This document shows positions 36,308 through 47,483 of a stretch of 64,000 nt of DNA, piece after piece. The translations under genes were made by a program, and so were the position numbers. How positions within the stretch are numbered: position 1 is the first letter of the stretch; each line of letters opens with the position of its first letter. The notes under the pieces are model-generated. The model had not been told where the DNA came from. It did not search any database and saw nothing but the letters and a program-made list of their open reading frames with translations. The DNA is taken from positions 124,001-188,000 of the forward strand of contig NZ_JANKHG010000001.1 in the NCBI RefSeq assembly GCF_024623725.1, read 5' to 3'. The stretch is from Limnobacter parvus (GTDB taxonomy: Bacteria > Pseudomonadota > Gammaproteobacteria > Burkholderiales > Burkholderiaceae_B).

Positions 36308-36768
36308 ACAGGCACCTCGGTTTTGTCCACCACCCTACGCAGCACAAAGCTGGTGTGCACCCCGGTTACGCCTTTGATGCGCGTAATTTTGTTCAACAAC
36401 AAATCCTGATAGCCATCCATGTCGGCCACAATCACCTTCAACTGGTAATCGGCCTGCTGCCCCGTAATCAGCAAACATTCCAGCACTTCGGGAATCGCAG
36501 CAATGCCGCCCTCGAAACTGGCAAAGCGTTCCGGCGTATGCTGATCCATGGAAATGTAAATTAGCGCCATCAGGCTATACCCCAGTTTTTTCGCATCCAC
36601 CAAGGCACGGTAGCCGGTAATCAGCCCCGCCTCTTCCAGCGCTTTCACACGCCGCAAGCAGGGCGAAGGCGACAAGCCGATGGCATCGGCCAGGTCTTGG
36701 TTGCTCATTCGCCCGTCAGCCTGCAGCAAGGTCAAAATGCGTTTGTCATAGCGGTCAAGTTCTTGCAT
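36304..36768 (-). CDS. Lrp/AsnC-family transcriptional regulator
   Basis: A 154-residue feast/famine regulator. The N-terminal winged helix-turn-helix is DKRILTLLQADGRMSNQDLADAIGLSPSPCLRRVKALE, and a C-terminal RAM ligand domain follows (ALIYISMDQHTPERF, ECLLITGQQADYQLKVIVADMDGY). It is transcribed away from leuA with an AT-rich 155-base region between them that holds Lrp-like dyads, so control of leuA and of itself is the natural hypothesis. The effector (leucine or another amino acid) cannot be read from the sequence. Confidence 0.92.
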   Translation of the reverse strand: MQELDRYDKRILTLLQADGRMSNQDLADAIGLSPSPCLRRVKALEEAGLITGYRALVDAKKLGYSLMALIYISMDQHTPERFASFEGGIAAIPEVLECLLITGQQADYQLKVIVADMDGYQDLLLNKITRIKGVTGVHTSFVLRRVVDKTEVPV

Positions 36769-36788
36769 ATCAATTTTTATGCCATTAA

Positions 36789-36837
36789 TTTATTGATAAG
36801 CGCAATTATCTGCCAAATAACCTTTTTATCAAAGCAA
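36789..36837. promoter_or_regulatory. AT-rich dyads between the Lrp-type gene and leuA
   Basis: TTTATTGATAA (36789-36799) is mirrored downstream by TTTATCAAAGCAATAAA, and GATAA (36795-36799) / TTATC (36806-36810) form a dyad with a six-base centre. AT-rich imperfect dyads of this kind are typical Lrp-family sites. They lie 20-70 bases from the regulator's start, suited to autoregulation as well as to leuA control. Confidence 0.4.
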
Positions 36838-36923
36838 TAAACGCAATCATATTTCATTGCAAAGCGCCTACACTGTTCTTCATCGGTACTTAATTTGAAA
36901 CGGCCCAAGGAGGCCAACGCAGC

Positions 36924-38606
36924 ATGTTGAAGAACCCCGCCACCAAATATCGCCCCGCTTACAAAGTGGACCTGCCCGACAGAACATGGCCCAACAAGGC
37001 CATTGAGAATGCGCCAATCTGGTTAAGCACCGATTTGCGCGACGGCAACCAAGCGATTTTTGAGCCCATGAGTGTGGCCACAAAACTGGACTTCTTCAAG
37101 GAATTGGTGCGCATCGGTTTTAAGGAAATTGAAGTCGGCTTTCCCGCCGCTTCGCAAATCGACTTCGACGTGGTTCGGCATTTAATCAACAACGATTTGA
37201 TTCCGGAAGACGTTACCCCCATGGTCATGACCCAGGCTCGAGACGACCTCATCGAGCGAACAGTGGAATCGGTGATTGGTGCCAAAAGCGCCATCGTCCA
37301 CATCTACAACTCCACCGCACCCGTGTGGAGAAATACGGTGTTCCGCATGACTGTGCCTGAAGTCATCGACATGGTGAAAAAGCGTGTGCAGAAAGTGAAG
37401 GAACTGACTGACGCACACCCCGAAACACAATGGGTTTTGCAGTACTCGCCCGAGTGTTTCAACATGACAGAACTGGACGTGGCCTTACAAGCTTGCAACA
37501 CCGCCATTGAGGCATGGGAAGCCGGGCCCGGCAGAAAGATCATCATCAACCTGCCCACCACTGTGGAGTGGAGTACACCCAATGTGTTCGCCGACCAAAT
37601 TGAGTGGATGGATCGGCGCTTGAATCGCCGTGAACATGTGGTGCTTTCCGTTCACCCACACAATGACCGTGGCACAGGCGTGGCCACTGCTGAATTGGCA
37701 ATGATGGCCGGCGCACAACGTGTTGAGGGTTGTTTGTTCGGCAATGGCGAACGCTGTGGCAATGTCGACATCGTGACGCTGGCCTTGAACATGTACACCC
37801 AAGGCGTGCACCCCAAGCTTGATTTTTCCGACATCAATGCCGTGGCCCGTGTGGTGGAAAGTTGCACGCAGTTGCCTATTCATCCTCGTCATCCGTATGT
37901 GGGCGACTTGGTGTACACCGCATTTTCAGGATCGCACCAGGATGCCATCAAAAAAGGTTTCGACATTCAAAAGCCCGATGCCATTTGGGAAGTGCCTTAC
38001 CTGCCCATCGACCCGGTTGATGTGGGCCGCACTTATGACAGCGTGATCCGCGTGAACAGCCAATCTGGCAAAGGCGGCATTGCCTACATTCTGGAACGCG
38101 AACATGGCGTGGTAATGCCACGCCGCATGCAAGTGGAGTTTTCAAGTGTGGTGCAAAAAGTCAGTGACAGCACCGCAGCGGAAATGACATCACCTGCCTT
38201 GTGGGCCTTGTTTGAACAAACCTATTTGCAAAATGACGAAAGCCAGCCGCGCTACATCGGTCATAAGGTATTTGATGCTGAGGGTGGCCAAGGCATTGAA
38301 ATTACCGTGCAACAACACGGCGAAACTTCACGGCTAGAGGGCGTGGGCAACGGCCCGCTGGATGCCGCTGTGCAAGCCCTTGGTGTGCCCATGGACATTG
38401 TGGGCTTCGAGGAACGCAGCGTGGGCCAGGGTGCCAAATCAAAGGCCATGGCCATTATTGAAGTGAGTGTGCCGAATGTGCCAGGCAGCAAGTTTGGCGT
38501 GGGCTTTCACGACAACATCACCACCGCCAGTTTGATGGCGCTGGTCAGTGCTTGGCGCAGAGTTGATCAAACTTCGAGTATCAAAGCCGCCACTGCAATC
38601 AAATAA
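36924..38606 (+). CDS. leuA: 2-isopropylmalate synthase (long, LeuA2 type)
   Basis: LeuA condenses acetyl-CoA with 2-ketoisovalerate, the first step of leucine synthesis. The 560-residue length, the N-terminus KYRPAYKVDLPDRTWPNK and STDLRDGNQAI identify the LeuA2 class, also found in actinobacteria and fungi. The HMGL-like barrel has the metal-binding VHPHNDRGTG and GNGERCGNVD. The C-terminal regulatory domain from about 430 includes DNITTASLMAL and would bind leucine for feedback. It has AAGGAGG ten bases upstream. It is not linked to leuCDB here. A strong terminator follows at once. Confidence 0.95.
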   Translation: MLKNPATKYRPAYKVDLPDRTWPNKAIENAPIWLSTDLRDGNQAIFEPMSVATKLDFFKELVRIGFKEIEVGFPAASQIDFDVVRHLINNDLIPEDVTPMVMTQARDDLIERTVESVIGAKSAIVHIYNSTAPVWRNTVFRMTVPEVIDMVKKRVQKVKELTDAHPETQWVLQYSPECFNMTELDVALQACNTAIEAWEAGPGRKIIINLPTTVEWSTPNVFADQIEWMDRRLNRREHVVLSVHPHNDRGTGVATAELAMMAGAQRVEGCLFGNGERCGNVDIVTLALNMYTQGVHPKLDFSDINAVARVVESCTQLPIHPRHPYVGDLVYTAFSGSHQDAIKKGFDIQKPDAIWEVPYLPIDPVDVGRTYDSVIRVNSQSGKGGIAYILEREHGVVMPRRMQVEFSSVVQKVSDSTAAEMTSPALWALFEQTYLQNDESQPRYIGHKVFDAEGGQGIEITVQQHGETSRLEGVGNGPLDAAVQALGVPMDIVGFEERSVGQGAKSKAMAIIEVSVPNVPGSKFGVGFHDNITTASLMALVSAWRRVDQTSSIKAATAIK

Positions 38607-38617
38607 TCGGTGAAAAT

Positions 38618-38647
38618 ACAGCCTTGTGATTCACAGGGCTGTTTTTT
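38618..38647 (+). terminator. rho-independent terminator of leuA abutting the pth start codon
   Basis: ACAGCCTTGTG (38618-38628) and CACAGGGCTGT (38632-38642) form an 11-base-pair stem (one G-T) with a three-base loop, followed by TTTTTT ending at 38647, two bases before the pth ATG. The hairpin occupies the place where a ribosome binding site for pth should be. Confidence 0.85.
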
Positions 38648-38648
38648 C

Positions 38649-39248
38649 ATGTCCAGCAACACCCCCATCAAGTTGATCGTCGGCCTGGGCAACCCAGGCC
38701 CCCAGTACGCAGACACTCGCCACAATGCTGGCGTGTGGTATCTGGAAGCGCTGGCGCGCAAACACAATGTGTTTTTACAAAGCGACAAGCGTTTTTTTGG
38801 CGACCTGGCCCGCATCAAGTTTGCAGGTGAAGACGTGTGGCTGCTGTTTCCCACCACCTTCATGAACCGGTCGGGCCAGGCAGTGGGCACACTGGCCAAG
38901 TTTTTCAAAATAATGCCTGAAGAAATTCTGGTGGCGCACGATGAACTGGATTTGTTGCCCGGCCAAATCAAGATGAAAAAAGGTGGCGGCCATGCAGGCC
39001 ACAATGGCTTGAAAGATATTCACGCCCACATGGGTAGCAACGAATTCTGGCGCGCACGCATCGGCATTGGCCACCCCCGCAGCCTGAACCTGCAACAGGG
39101 CGTGGCTGATTTTGTGTTGCATCGCCCAAGCGGCGATCAACAACAAGTGATCGACAAATCAATCGACGTGTTGCTGAAGCACACAGAACTTATTCTGAAA
39201 GGACAAATTGGGCAGGCCACTACCCACATTCACACGGAGTGTGTATGA
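38649..39248 (+). CDS. pth: peptidyl-tRNA hydrolase
   Basis: Pth frees tRNA from peptidyl-tRNAs dropped by ribosomes and is usually essential. The 199-residue product has VGLGNPGPQYADTRHNAG (catalytic His), FMNRSG, HDELDLLPGQIKMKKGGG and GHNGLKDI. The ATG at 38649 gives the normal N-terminus but is immediately preceded by a terminator hairpin and T-run, with no Shine-Dalgarno. A GTG at 38610 in frame would add 13 residues encoded by the hairpin itself. The downstream phospholipase gene overlaps its stop (ATGA). Confidence 0.94.
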   Translation: MSSNTPIKLIVGLGNPGPQYADTRHNAGVWYLEALARKHNVFLQSDKRFFGDLARIKFAGEDVWLLFPTTFMNRSGQAVGTLAKFFKIMPEEILVAHDELDLLPGQIKMKKGGGHAGHNGLKDIHAHMGSNEFWRARIGIGHPRSLNLQQGVADFVLHRPSGDQQQVIDKSIDVLLKHTELILKGQIGQATTHIHTECV

Positions 39249-40366
39249 GCAGCAGCATTCAAATTATTCTGGGCGAACGCGCCAAAGCGCACATTGCGAA
39301 CAAAGGTTTGAAGCCTGAAGACATTTGCGCAATTCCCGCCGCAGCAGGCGGCCCGAAAGGTTTGATTCTGCAAGGGCTAGACCAGTATTTGTTCAACGAT
39401 TGGCTGGGCGCGGACCACTTAAAAACCCGCGCTGAAAAAGGTGTGAAGCCCTTGCAGTTAATCGGTGCGTCCATCGGCGCGTGGCGCATGGCGGCCGCAG
39501 CCAGTAGCAACCCTGCAGCCACATTCAAACGCCTGGCCCAGCAGTATGTGGAAGCGCAAGATTACCGCAAGGGTGTGGACCGCCATGAAATAAGCCGGGT
39601 TTGCCAAGCGATGGTGCAGGCCGTGGTTGCGGAAGAAGCGCAACACATGGTGAAACCTGTGGGCAAAGAGTTGCTGGTGTGGGTAAACAAAGGATTAACG
39701 CCACTGCATTATGCGCAGGCTCAACAGCAACACGCGCGCATGCGTGGTTTCGCATCCGCTGTGCTGGCCAACAGTGTAAACCGCAACAAATTGGCAACCT
39801 ATTTCGAGCGCTGGGTGTTTCAAACCCCCGGGGCCAACACAGAGTGGCTACAACAAGCATTCGACCGCATTCCGACCCGAATTGAAAATCTGGATGCATT
39901 GAATATTCACGATGCGCTGCTGGCCAGCGGCAGCATTCCGTTTGTGCTGAACCCGGTGCACAAAATTGCGCAGGCACTGGCTGATGATGCAGCTGAAGTG
40001 AAACATCACGAAGGCCCTTTTTGGGATGGTGGGCTGACGGATTACCACCTGGCCCTGCCCTACCACCGCCTCGACGGTTTGGTGCTGTACCCACACTTTG
40101 CGCCCACTGTTACACCCGGTTGGCTGGACAAGTTTTTGAAAGTGCGCAAAGCCCGGCCAGAATGGATGAGCAATGTGATTTTGGTGTGCCCTTCGCCAGA
40201 ATTTGTTGCTAGCCTGCCTGCCAAAAAAATTCCTGACCGCAGCGACTTCAAGCGCTACAAATTTGACCACAGCGTGCGCATACCCATGTGGCAAAGCGCG
40301 ATTCGCGAAAGCGAACGCATGGCAGATGACTTTTCCAACTGGCTGGACAAGTTAAACGGGGGTTAA
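39245..40366 (+). CDS. patatin-like phospholipase family protein
   Basis: A 373-residue patatin-fold protein, predicted lipid acyl hydrolase. The oxyanion-hole motif is AAAGGPKGL (33-40), the nucleophile elbow GASIGAW gives Ser76 (G-x-S-x-G), and the dyad Asp is D261 in FWDGGLTDYH. No signal peptide is seen, so a cytoplasmic or injected enzyme is possible; the substrate is unknown. The start is the ATG overlapping the pth stop by 4 bases, so it is translationally coupled to pth. The DGG-centred active site is complete. Confidence 0.83.
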   Translation: MSSSIQIILGERAKAHIANKGLKPEDICAIPAAAGGPKGLILQGLDQYLFNDWLGADHLKTRAEKGVKPLQLIGASIGAWRMAAAASSNPAATFKRLAQQYVEAQDYRKGVDRHEISRVCQAMVQAVVAEEAQHMVKPVGKELLVWVNKGLTPLHYAQAQQQHARMRGFASAVLANSVNRNKLATYFERWVFQTPGANTEWLQQAFDRIPTRIENLDALNIHDALLASGSIPFVLNPVHKIAQALADDAAEVKHHEGPFWDGGLTDYHLALPYHRLDGLVLYPHFAPTVTPGWLDKFLKVRKARPEWMSNVILVCPSPEFVASLPAKKIPDRSDFKRYKFDHSVRIPMWQSAIRESERMADDFSNWLDKLNGG

Positions 40367-40484
40367 AAATTCCCTGGGTAAGTTTATCCAATCACCTGTT
40401 CAGGGCACACATTGCGGGGGAACTGGGCGAGAGTGCAACAACATATCATTGCTACTCCCTTTGATGTAGCTAGGATATTGCCGT

Positions 40485-42110
40485 ATGAAAAACTGGACGA
40501 TTGCGAAAAAATTAACGGTTTCGATAAGTATTTTAATCGTCCTCTCCATCTCGATTCTTTCAGTCTTTGCATACGAATTAAAGGGGCAAACCAACAAAGT
40601 TCAGCTCAATGTTGAACCCATTATTGATGTGGGCAACACATTGAACTTCATTCAACGCGCCCGCGTGAATTTGCGCGATGCACTGTTCGCCACGCAGGCC
40701 GGTGCACCGATTGACCGTGTGCGCTACTACCAAAGTACGTATCAGGACTTGGCCGTGCAGGTAGACGCGCTTGTCGGCAAATTGAAACAACGCTCACTTT
40801 CGGCCAAAGCCAGCCAGCACCTGAATGAAGGAATTGCGGGTTGGACTGCCTTAAAAGCGGTGGTTGGAAAAATTGAAACTGCCACCAATGAGAGGAACTT
40901 CGATCTTGCTATTCAGCTGATGCTGACTGATTGCTATCAGGCAGCCAGCGCAGCAGTAAGCGGATTTAACAAGTTCGCTGATCAGTTGAACCTGGAAATG
41001 ACCAGCGCCACAGAAGCAAATATTTCGCACATCAATACATTCACTTTAACTGCAAGCATCATCGCCTTGTTGGCCATCGCGTTGGCATCCACAATGGCGC
41101 TCCGGGCAATTACACACATGCGCACATCGCTTCAACAAGCCATCGAAATCAGCAAGGCAATTGAAAGCGGCGATTTAACGCAGAACATTCAAAACACCAG
41201 CGACGATGAAACGGGCAAACTTCTGAACAACCTGAATTCAATGAGCAACGGGCTGCGTGAAACTGTGTCGTCCATGATCAGTGGCACACACCAGTTGAAG
41301 TCGATCACCGAGATGTTGAACTCGTCTTCCAAAGTGCTGAAGCACTCATCGTCAGGAGTGTCTGAATCAACCACCAGCACATCCGCTGCGGTCGAGGAAT
41401 TGGGCAGCAGCATGGGAGAGGTGTCGGAATCCGCAGGCCAAGTGCTGGGCAATGTGCAACAAAGCCTGGAGCAAACCGAACAAAGCAAAACAAGAATTAC
41501 TGTGCTGGTGTCTGAAATCGGCAATGTGGAAAATGCCGTTCAACACATGTCGGCCAGTGTGGGCGACTTTATCAAGGCCACGCTAAAAATTACCACCATG
41601 ACCAACGAAATTAAACAGATAGCAGACCAAACCAATTTGCTGGCATTGAACGCCGCAATTGAAGCAGCACGCGCTGGGGATCAGGGTCGGGGGTTTGCCG
41701 TGGTGGCCGATGAAGTTCGCAAACTAGCGGAAATGAGCTCTGTGTCTGCCGTTAAAATTTCAGAAACAACCGCTGAACTGAACAGCTTGGCCAAAGTGGT
41801 TGAAGGTGCAGTGGGCGATGGACTTGGCTCGATTGCCAGTTCAAGGAGCTATGCCGACCTTGCAGTGAGCGCCATTGTTGAAACCGAGCAGCAAGCACAG
41901 CGCTCGCTGGCCGAAGTCAACAGCATCACCAACGGAGTCGCTGAACAGGCAAGGGCATCCGATTTGGTGTCAAAAAACCTGATTCGAATTGTGACCATGA
42001 TGGACACCAGTGAAAAAGCCCTGAACAAAAACCTTGAAAGCACCCAATCCATTCTTGAAGTTGTGAACCAGCTGGAACAGGCGGCAACCAAATTTAGACT
42101 TCAAAAGTGA
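40485..42110 (+). CDS. methyl-accepting chemotaxis protein, transmembrane
   Basis: A 541-residue chemoreceptor: TM1 at about 10-30 ([21 protein letters not shown]), a periplasmic four-helix-bundle-type ligand domain (about 31-185), TM2 at about 187-206, a HAMP domain to about 260, and a cytoplasmic signalling domain with the conserved hairpin tip [21 protein letters not shown] followed by [16 protein letters not shown]. No CheB/CheR-binding C-terminal pentapeptide is present. The ligand is unknown. No che genes lie nearby. The 118-base region upstream contains no promoter I would defend. Confidence 0.9.
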   Translation: MKNWTIAKKLTVSISILIVLSISILSVFAYELKGQTNKVQLNVEPIIDVGNTLNFIQRARVNLRDALFATQAGAPIDRVRYYQSTYQDLAVQVDALVGKLKQRSLSAKASQHLNEGIAGWTALKAVVGKIETATNERNFDLAIQLMLTDCYQAASAAVSGFNKFADQLNLEMTSATEANISHINTFTLTASIIALLAIALASTMALRAITHMRTSLQQAIEISKAIESGDLTQNIQNTSDDETGKLLNNLNSMSNGLRETVSSMISGTHQLKSITEMLNSSSKVLKHSSSGVSESTTSTSAAVEELGSSMGEVSESAGQVLGNVQQSLEQTEQSKTRITVLVSEIGNVENAVQHMSASVGDFIKATLKITTMTNEIKQIADQTNLLALNAAIEAARAGDQGRGFAVVADEVRKLAEMSSVSAVKISETTAELNSLAKVVEGAVGDGLGSIASSRSYADLAVSAIVETEQQAQRSLAEVNSITNGVAEQARASDLVSKNLIRIVTMMDTSEKALNKNLESTQSILEVVNQLEQAATKFRLQK

Positions 42111-42115
42111 ACAGC

Positions 42116-42145
42116 ATGGGGTGAACAAGGTACAATTCACCCCAT
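42116..42145. promoter_or_regulatory. perfect 10-bp inverted repeat in front of ychF
   Basis: ATGGGGTGAA (42116-42125) and TTCACCCCAT (42136-42145) are exact inverted copies around a 10-base centre. A -10-like TACAAT (42131-42136) lies in that centre, with TGAACA (42108-42113) 17 bases upstream as a possible -35. There is no T-run after it. An operator over the ychF promoter fits best; a weak terminator for the chemoreceptor gene is the alternative. Confidence 0.5.
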
Positions 42146-42170
42146 TCAATTAAGCACTTAGCGAATTCTC

Positions 42171-43262
42171 ATGACCCTCAAATGCGGCATCGTTGGCCTT
42201 CCCAACGTCGGTAAATCCACCCTGTTCAACGCGCTGACGAAAGCGGGTATTCCAGCAGAAAATTATCCCTTTTGCACCATCGAACCCAATGTGGGCATGG
42301 TTGAAGTGCCAGATGAACGCCTGCACAAGCTGGCTGAAATTGTAAAGCCCGAGCGAATTTTGCATGCCACGGTGGAATTCGTTGACATCGCCGGCCTGGT
42401 GGCCGGTGCATCCAAAGGTGAAGGCCTGGGCAACCAGTTTTTGGCCCACATCCGCGAAACCGACGCAGTGGTGAACGTGGTGCGCTGCTTTGAAGACGAC
42501 AACGTGATTCACGTGAACGGCAAAGTGGACCCACTTTCTGACATTGAAACCATTGAAACCGAACTGTGCCTGGCCGACATGGGCACAGTGGAAAAGGCCA
42601 TACATCGCCTGGCAAAACAAGCCCGTGCGAACGACAAAGAAGCGGCAAAGGTATTGGCAATTTTGCAGCGCTGTGAAGCCCAGTTGAACGAAGCCAAACC
42701 TGTGCGCGCATTGGGCCTGGATGAAGAAGAACTTTTTGCCATCAAAAGCTTTGGCTTGATCACTGCCAAGCCCGCGATGTATGTGGCGAATGTGGCTGAA
42801 GACGGCTTCGAGAACAACCCTTTTGTAGAACGCTTGCAAGCATATGCCGCCAAACAAAATGCGCCGGTGGTTGCAGTGTGTGCTGCCATTGAAGCGGAGG
42901 TGGCCGACCTGGACGACGCCGACAAAATGGAATTCCTGGCCGACATGGGCATGACCGAACCCGGCTTGAACCGCGTAATTCGCGCGGGCTTCAAGTTACT
43001 CGGCTTACAAACCTACTTCACCGCTGGCCCAAAAGAAGTGCGTGCATGGACCATTCACATTGGCGACACAGCACCCCAGGCAGCAGGTGTTATTCACACC
43101 GATTTTGAACGGGGTTTCATTCGTGCACAAACCATTGCCTTTGAAGACTACATTCAGTTCAAGGGCGAGAATGGTGCCAAGGAAGCCGGTAAAATGCGGG
43201 CGGAAGGCAAAGAATATGTAGTGAAAGACGGCGACGTGCTGAACTTCCTGTTCAATGTTTAA
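42171..43262 (+). CDS. ychF: YchF/Obg-type ATPase
   Basis: YchF (EngD) is a universally conserved P-loop protein that hydrolyses ATP rather than GTP and associates with ribosomes; it affects redox stress responses. The 363-residue product has [15 protein letters not shown], the G2/G3 region [29 protein letters not shown] in place of a normal NKxD, and a C-terminal TGS domain ending in [13 protein letters not shown] and [10 protein letters not shown]. Length and motifs are fully standard. A terminator follows. Confidence 0.96.
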   Translation: MTLKCGIVGLPNVGKSTLFNALTKAGIPAENYPFCTIEPNVGMVEVPDERLHKLAEIVKPERILHATVEFVDIAGLVAGASKGEGLGNQFLAHIRETDAVVNVVRCFEDDNVIHVNGKVDPLSDIETIETELCLADMGTVEKAIHRLAKQARANDKEAAKVLAILQRCEAQLNEAKPVRALGLDEEELFAIKSFGLITAKPAMYVANVAEDGFENNPFVERLQAYAAKQNAPVVAVCAAIEAEVADLDDADKMEFLADMGMTEPGLNRVIRAGFKLLGLQTYFTAGPKEVRAWTIHIGDTAPQAAGVIHTDFERGFIRAQTIAFEDYIQFKGENGAKEAGKMRAEGKEYVVKDGDVLNFLFNV

Positions 43263-43284
43263 ACCTGACATTCAGCGCTAAAAA

Positions 43285-43310
43285 CCGGGCCCTGCGGGGC
43301 CTTGTTTTTT
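43285..43310 (+). terminator. rho-independent terminator after ychF
   Basis: GGCCC and GGGCC (43288-43292 / 43297-43301) around TGCG, with weak outer pairs, followed by TTG and a T-run of six. Confidence 0.75.
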
Positions 43311-43365
43311 GGCAGACGCAATTGTGTGCTACGGTTGTGGCAGTTTCAACTTGCAGCACCCGGCC

Positions 43366-45471
<2,106 letters not shown>

Positions 45472-46077
45472 TCACACAGCAGGCAGGGCGAACAAATGAG
45501 CGTGCACTTGGCCTGCTTTTAAATGGCGCAAAGCCTCAATTTCTTGCACATTCAAAGCCTTGCACAGTGCGGGCTCGTCGGCGAACAGGTTTTCATGCCA
45601 TTCAGCGTACACCAAGCCACCTTGTTTCAGTAAATTGGGGATGGAAGGCAAGGTGGCATGCATCAACTCACTTCGAAACGGGGGGTCGAGTGCCACCAAA
45701 TCAAATCGCTTGCCTGAAGTTGCCAAGCGCTTCATGGTGGCCAGGGCATCGCCAGAATCCACCTGCAAGTTGGGCTTGGGGCTGATGGCATCAACCCACT
45801 TGGAAAGCAGGTAGGCGCGATTTTCCTGCAACTGGGCCAGCACCTTGCGGTTCTGCTCAACAAACAACACGCTGCTTGCGCCGCGTGAAGCAGCTTCAAA
45901 GCCCAAAGCACCAGTGCCTGCGTACAGGTCGAGTACCTCCATGCCCGTGCAATCTTGCCCCAACCAGTTGAACACAGTTTCCCGTACCCGGTCGGGCGTG
46001 GGCCTTAAGCCCTCCACTGCTGCGACAGGCAGCTTGTGCCTGCGCCACACCCCACCGATGATTCTTAATTCACTCAA
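45472..46077 (-). CDS. rsmD: 16S rRNA (guanine(966)-N(2))-methyltransferase
   Basis: RsmD methylates G966 of 16S rRNA. The 201-residue product starts RIIGGVWRRHKLPV and has GLRPTPDRVRETVFNWL, the SAM motif VLDLYAGTGALGFEAASRG and the catalytic DPPF (LVALDPPF). Length is normal. It lies between the M16 protease pair and coaD on the minus strand. Confidence 0.95.
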   Translation of the reverse strand: MSELRIIGGVWRRHKLPVAAVEGLRPTPDRVRETVFNWLGQDCTGMEVLDLYAGTGALGFEAASRGASSVLFVEQNRKVLAQLQENRAYLLSKWVDAISPKPNLQVDSGDALATMKRLATSGKRFDLVALDPPFRSELMHATLPSIPNLLKQGGLVYAEWHENLFADEPALCKALNVQEIEALRHLKAGQVHAHLFALPAV

Positions 46078-46096
46078 CTCAGCTCACTCAACTTGT

Positions 46097-47446
46097 TTAC
46101 TCAACCTTGCCGCCCACCACCACGGTGACCAACTTGTCGGCATTCACACGCCGGGCAAAGGCCTCGCGGGCGCTTTGTACGGTTACCTTTTCAATTTCTG
46201 CTGTCCAGTTGTCAAGGTAATTTAACGGCATATTGTGCAGACCCATCATGGAAATATTGCCCAGCAACTTGCCATTGCTGTCAATTCTCAAGGGGAAGCC
46301 ACCAATCAGGTTTTGTTTGGCGGCATTCAGTTCAGCCTGGGTGGGGCCTTTCTCGATGAACTCCAGAATTGTTTTGCGCATAATGCCCACCGCTTCGGCT
46401 GTCGATTCCTTTTTGGTCTGAACACCCGCCTGGAATGGGCCCGCATCACCAGCGGGCATGAAGTAAGAATAGGTGCTGTAAGCCAGCCCACGCTTCTCGC
46501 GAATCTCATCCATCAGGCGCGATACAAAGCCACCGCCGCCCAGAATGTGATTGGCCACCAACAAATCGAAATAATCGGGTGCGCCACGGCGCATGGCAGG
46601 CAAGCCCATCAAAACATGGCTTTGCGCGGCGGGGTGGTCAATCTGAATGGTTTGGCCTTTCATGGCCGCTTGCAGTTCCTGAAAGTCAGTGCCACCCAGC
46701 GGATTGCCTTCCAACTCGCCTTTGGGCAAGCCTGCGGTTAACTCATTGGCCAATGCCTCAGCCTGCGCGCGGGTAATGTTGCCCACCATCGACACCACCG
46801 CCTTGTTGCCCAGGTAGCGGGTTTTATAAAACTGCTGCACGTCGCTCAAAGTAATGGCGTTCAGGCTGGCTTCTGTGGTGTGTGTGCCGTAGGGGTGGTT
46901 GGGGTACAAAGCTGTGGCAAACGCGCGGTCGGCCAATGTGTCGGGTTTGGTCAGCGATTCCTTCAAGCCTGCAACGCTGCGTGACATTTCACGGGCCAAA
47001 ATATCGCCATTGAACACCGGTTTTTGCAGCACGGTTTTCATCAAATTAATGGCTTTTGAAAACTCTGGTTCGGAAGTGAGTGTACGCAACTGCACACCGG
47101 CTGAATCAGTGCTGGCACCGCCCGAAAACTGGGCGCCGGTGTCAGCAAAGCCGTCAGCGATCTGGTTTTCCGACAAACCTTCAGCGCCACGGCCTATCAT
47201 GTCGCCCGTGGCACTGGCCAGGCCTTCTTTGCCCAAAGGGTCGGCACGGCTTCCGGCAGGAAAGTCCACACGAACATCTAGCATGGGCAGTGCTTCTGCA
47301 CGCATGAACATTACCTTCGCACCGCTGGCTGCGGTCCAGCTTTCAATCGGCAATGCAGCGTGCGCAGGCGTGGAAAACACGGCGGCGGCCGTGGCACCTG
47401 CGGCAAACAGGCCGCGAATGAATACTTTGTTTTTGCTACTCAACAT
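46097..47446 (-). CDS. M16-family protease homologue, inactive-type subunit
   Basis: A 449-residue exported protein (signal peptide to about residue 30, ending AHA) of the M16 family. The place of the HxxEH zinc motif is occupied by ASATGDMIGRG, so the metal site is missing, while the C-terminal M16 domain is intact with GGFVSRLMDEIREKRGLAYSTYS, the R/Y pair that completes the active site of the partner. This matches the non-catalytic partner of bacterial heterodimeric M16 peptidases. It follows the catalytic subunit by 37 bases on the same transcript. Confidence 0.88.
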   Translation of the reverse strand: MLSSKNKVFIRGLFAAGATAAAVFSTPAHAALPIESWTAASGAKVMFMRAEALPMLDVRVDFPAGSRADPLGKEGLASATGDMIGRGAEGLSENQIADGFADTGAQFSGGASTDSAGVQLRTLTSEPEFSKAINLMKTVLQKPVFNGDILAREMSRSVAGLKESLTKPDTLADRAFATALYPNHPYGTHTTEASLNAITLSDVQQFYKTRYLGNKAVVSMVGNITRAQAEALANELTAGLPKGELEGNPLGGTDFQELQAAMKGQTIQIDHPAAQSHVLMGLPAMRRGAPDYFDLLVANHILGGGGFVSRLMDEIREKRGLAYSTYSYFMPAGDAGPFQAGVQTKKESTAEAVGIMRKTILEFIEKGPTQAELNAAKQNLIGGFPLRIDSNGKLLGNISMMGLHNMPLNYLDNWTAEIEKVTVQSAREAFARRVNADKLVTVVVGGKVE

Positions 47447-47483
47447 GATTCTGTTTCCTGCTCATTGGCTCAGTATTGACTCA

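Noticed and set aside
36811-36923. Possible leucine leader peptide/attenuator before leuA
   Set aside because: No short frame with a run of Leu codons and no terminator hairpin is present in the leader.
38567-39004. Minus-strand frame beginning in pth and reading through the leuA terminator
   Set aside because: The similarity of its hairpin-encoded residues to those of the pth upstream extension simply reflects the palindrome.
42150-42857. 235-codon minus-strand open frame inside ychF
   Set aside because: Antisense shadow of a fully conserved gene, with aromatic- and His-rich composition typical of complement frames.
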